A stretch of 23,006 bases of DNA from Pseudomonas sp. PGPPP3 (GTDB taxonomy: Bacteria; Pseudomonadota; Gammaproteobacteria; Pseudomonadales; Pseudomonadaceae), in contig NKIE01000002.1 of the NCBI GenBank assembly GCA_002256055.1, forward strand, positions 1,646 through 24,651. The letters run 5' to 3'. The notes under the pieces were generated by a model. That model was given only the letters and a program-made list of their open reading frames with translations, was not told where the DNA came from and made no database searches. Positions within the stretch are counted from its first letter, which is position 1. Each line of letters begins with the position of its first letter. Made by a program: the position numbers and the translations under genes. Below are positions 22,760 to 23,006 of this stretch, in pieces.

Positions 22760-22777
22760 TTATGCGCAGCCGCGGCG
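22752..22777. other. Probable second junction between unrelated DNAs
   Basis: The kinase frame stays recognisable to about 22755, and the dehydrogenase stop codon is at 22778. No start site, promoter or terminator fits between them, and base composition shifts to lower GC to the right. This is consistent with a join, an in vivo deletion or an insertion. The exact position lies within these approximately 25 bases. Confidence 0.6.
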
Positions 22778-23006
22778 TTAACGCGAACCCCCGTCTATCG
22801 TAAGAATCTGGCCATTCACATTCCTTGCATCGTCACTTGCTACAAAGAGAACGTAATTCACTACATCGTCAACCGAGAGAATGCTGCCTAGCAAGGAATT
22901 TTCTGTTAACCTGCGAACAGCCTCCTGAGACATCTGGCCCAGCATGTCAGTTTCAGTCGCCGAAGGAGCGATTGCGTTGACGCGGATTTTGTAGGGTGCA
23001 AGTTCG
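22778..23006 (-). CDS. Short-chain dehydrogenase/reductase, C-terminal 76 residues (partial)
   Basis: The minus frame enters from the right edge (first complete codon at 23005) and ends at a TAA at 22778-22780. ELAPYKIRVNAIAPSATETD is the region after the catalytic Tyr/Lys of classical SDRs, where N and P contact the cofactor, and VNGQILTIDGGSR is the standard C-terminal ending. Most classical SDRs of this type are about 240-260 residues, so roughly 170-180 are missing. FabG-like 3-oxoacyl reductases or sugar dehydrogenases fit equally; substrate cannot be read. Codon use is visibly more AT-rich than in the rest of the window, which suggests a different source. Confidence 0.88.
   Translation of the reverse strand, partial: ELAPYKIRVNAIAPSATETDMLGQMSQEAVRRLTENSLLGSILSVDDVVNYVLFVASDDARNVNGQILTIDGGSR

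Overview
The window reads as a join of three DNAs from different bacteria, most likely a metagenome assembly chimera; this affects how every gene near the joins should be read. Positions 1 to about 16,200 look like a Verrucomicrobiota genome (Luteolibacter/Verrucomicrobiaceae-like): a secreted DUF1800 protein with Calx-beta-like and calcium-loop segments, an FG-GAP/VCBS protein, a leucine-rich repeat protein, a DUF4139 protein, a GYF_2 membrane protein, a Lys/Ala-rich DUF2934 protein, PIN-type toxin-antitoxin pairs, and mostly starts without Shine-Dalgarno sequences. About 16,200 to 22,755 looks like a Pseudomonas-type gammaproteobacterium: purE-purK, an SPFH/prohibitin protein, a small secreted repeat protein, and a hybrid histidine kinase with an HD-GYP response regulator. 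From 22,778 to the end is the 3' part of a short-chain dehydrogenase gene, visibly less GC-rich, probably from a third source. No tRNA, rRNA, CRISPR array or transposase was found.

Layout. 1-3.8 kb, minus strand: DUF1800 protein (runs off the left edge), FG-GAP protein, FkbM-like methyltransferase. 3.86-6.3 kb: a small unknown gene convergent with a tail-specific (S41) protease. 6.45-7.1 kb: VapBC-like pair 1 with a palindromic operator. 7.1-10.85 kb: GYF_2 protein, overlapping inverted repeats, LRR protein, DUF4139 protein. 10.85-13.1 kb: a strong hairpin, a 46-bp remnant of the homoserine dehydrogenase 3' end, a PIN/AbrB toxin-antitoxin pair, then intact hom ending in the second copy of that 46-bp sequence. 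13.1-15.94 kb: DUF2934 protein, divergent OmpA-like anchor protein with an apparently leaderless promoter, HAD hydrolase, small membrane protein. 15.95-17.6 kb: purK (hybrid) and purE behind a leader with a terminator hairpin. 17.8-22.76 kb: SPFH protein, repeat protein, HD-GYP regulator and 5'-truncated kinase. 22.78 kb to end: dehydrogenase fragment.

How genes work together. PurE and PurK carry out successive steps of de novo purine synthesis and form a two-gene operon with a 4-nt gap. The kinase and HD-GYP regulator overlap by 11 nt and are a plausible phosphorelay controlling c-di-GMP breakdown. Both toxin-antitoxin pairs show the 4-nt ATGA overlap typical of co-translated modules. The most biologically interesting locus is the PIN/AbrB module bracketed by two copies of the hom 3' end that differ only at synonymous positions; it looks like a small inserted islet that preserved the host gene's coding end.
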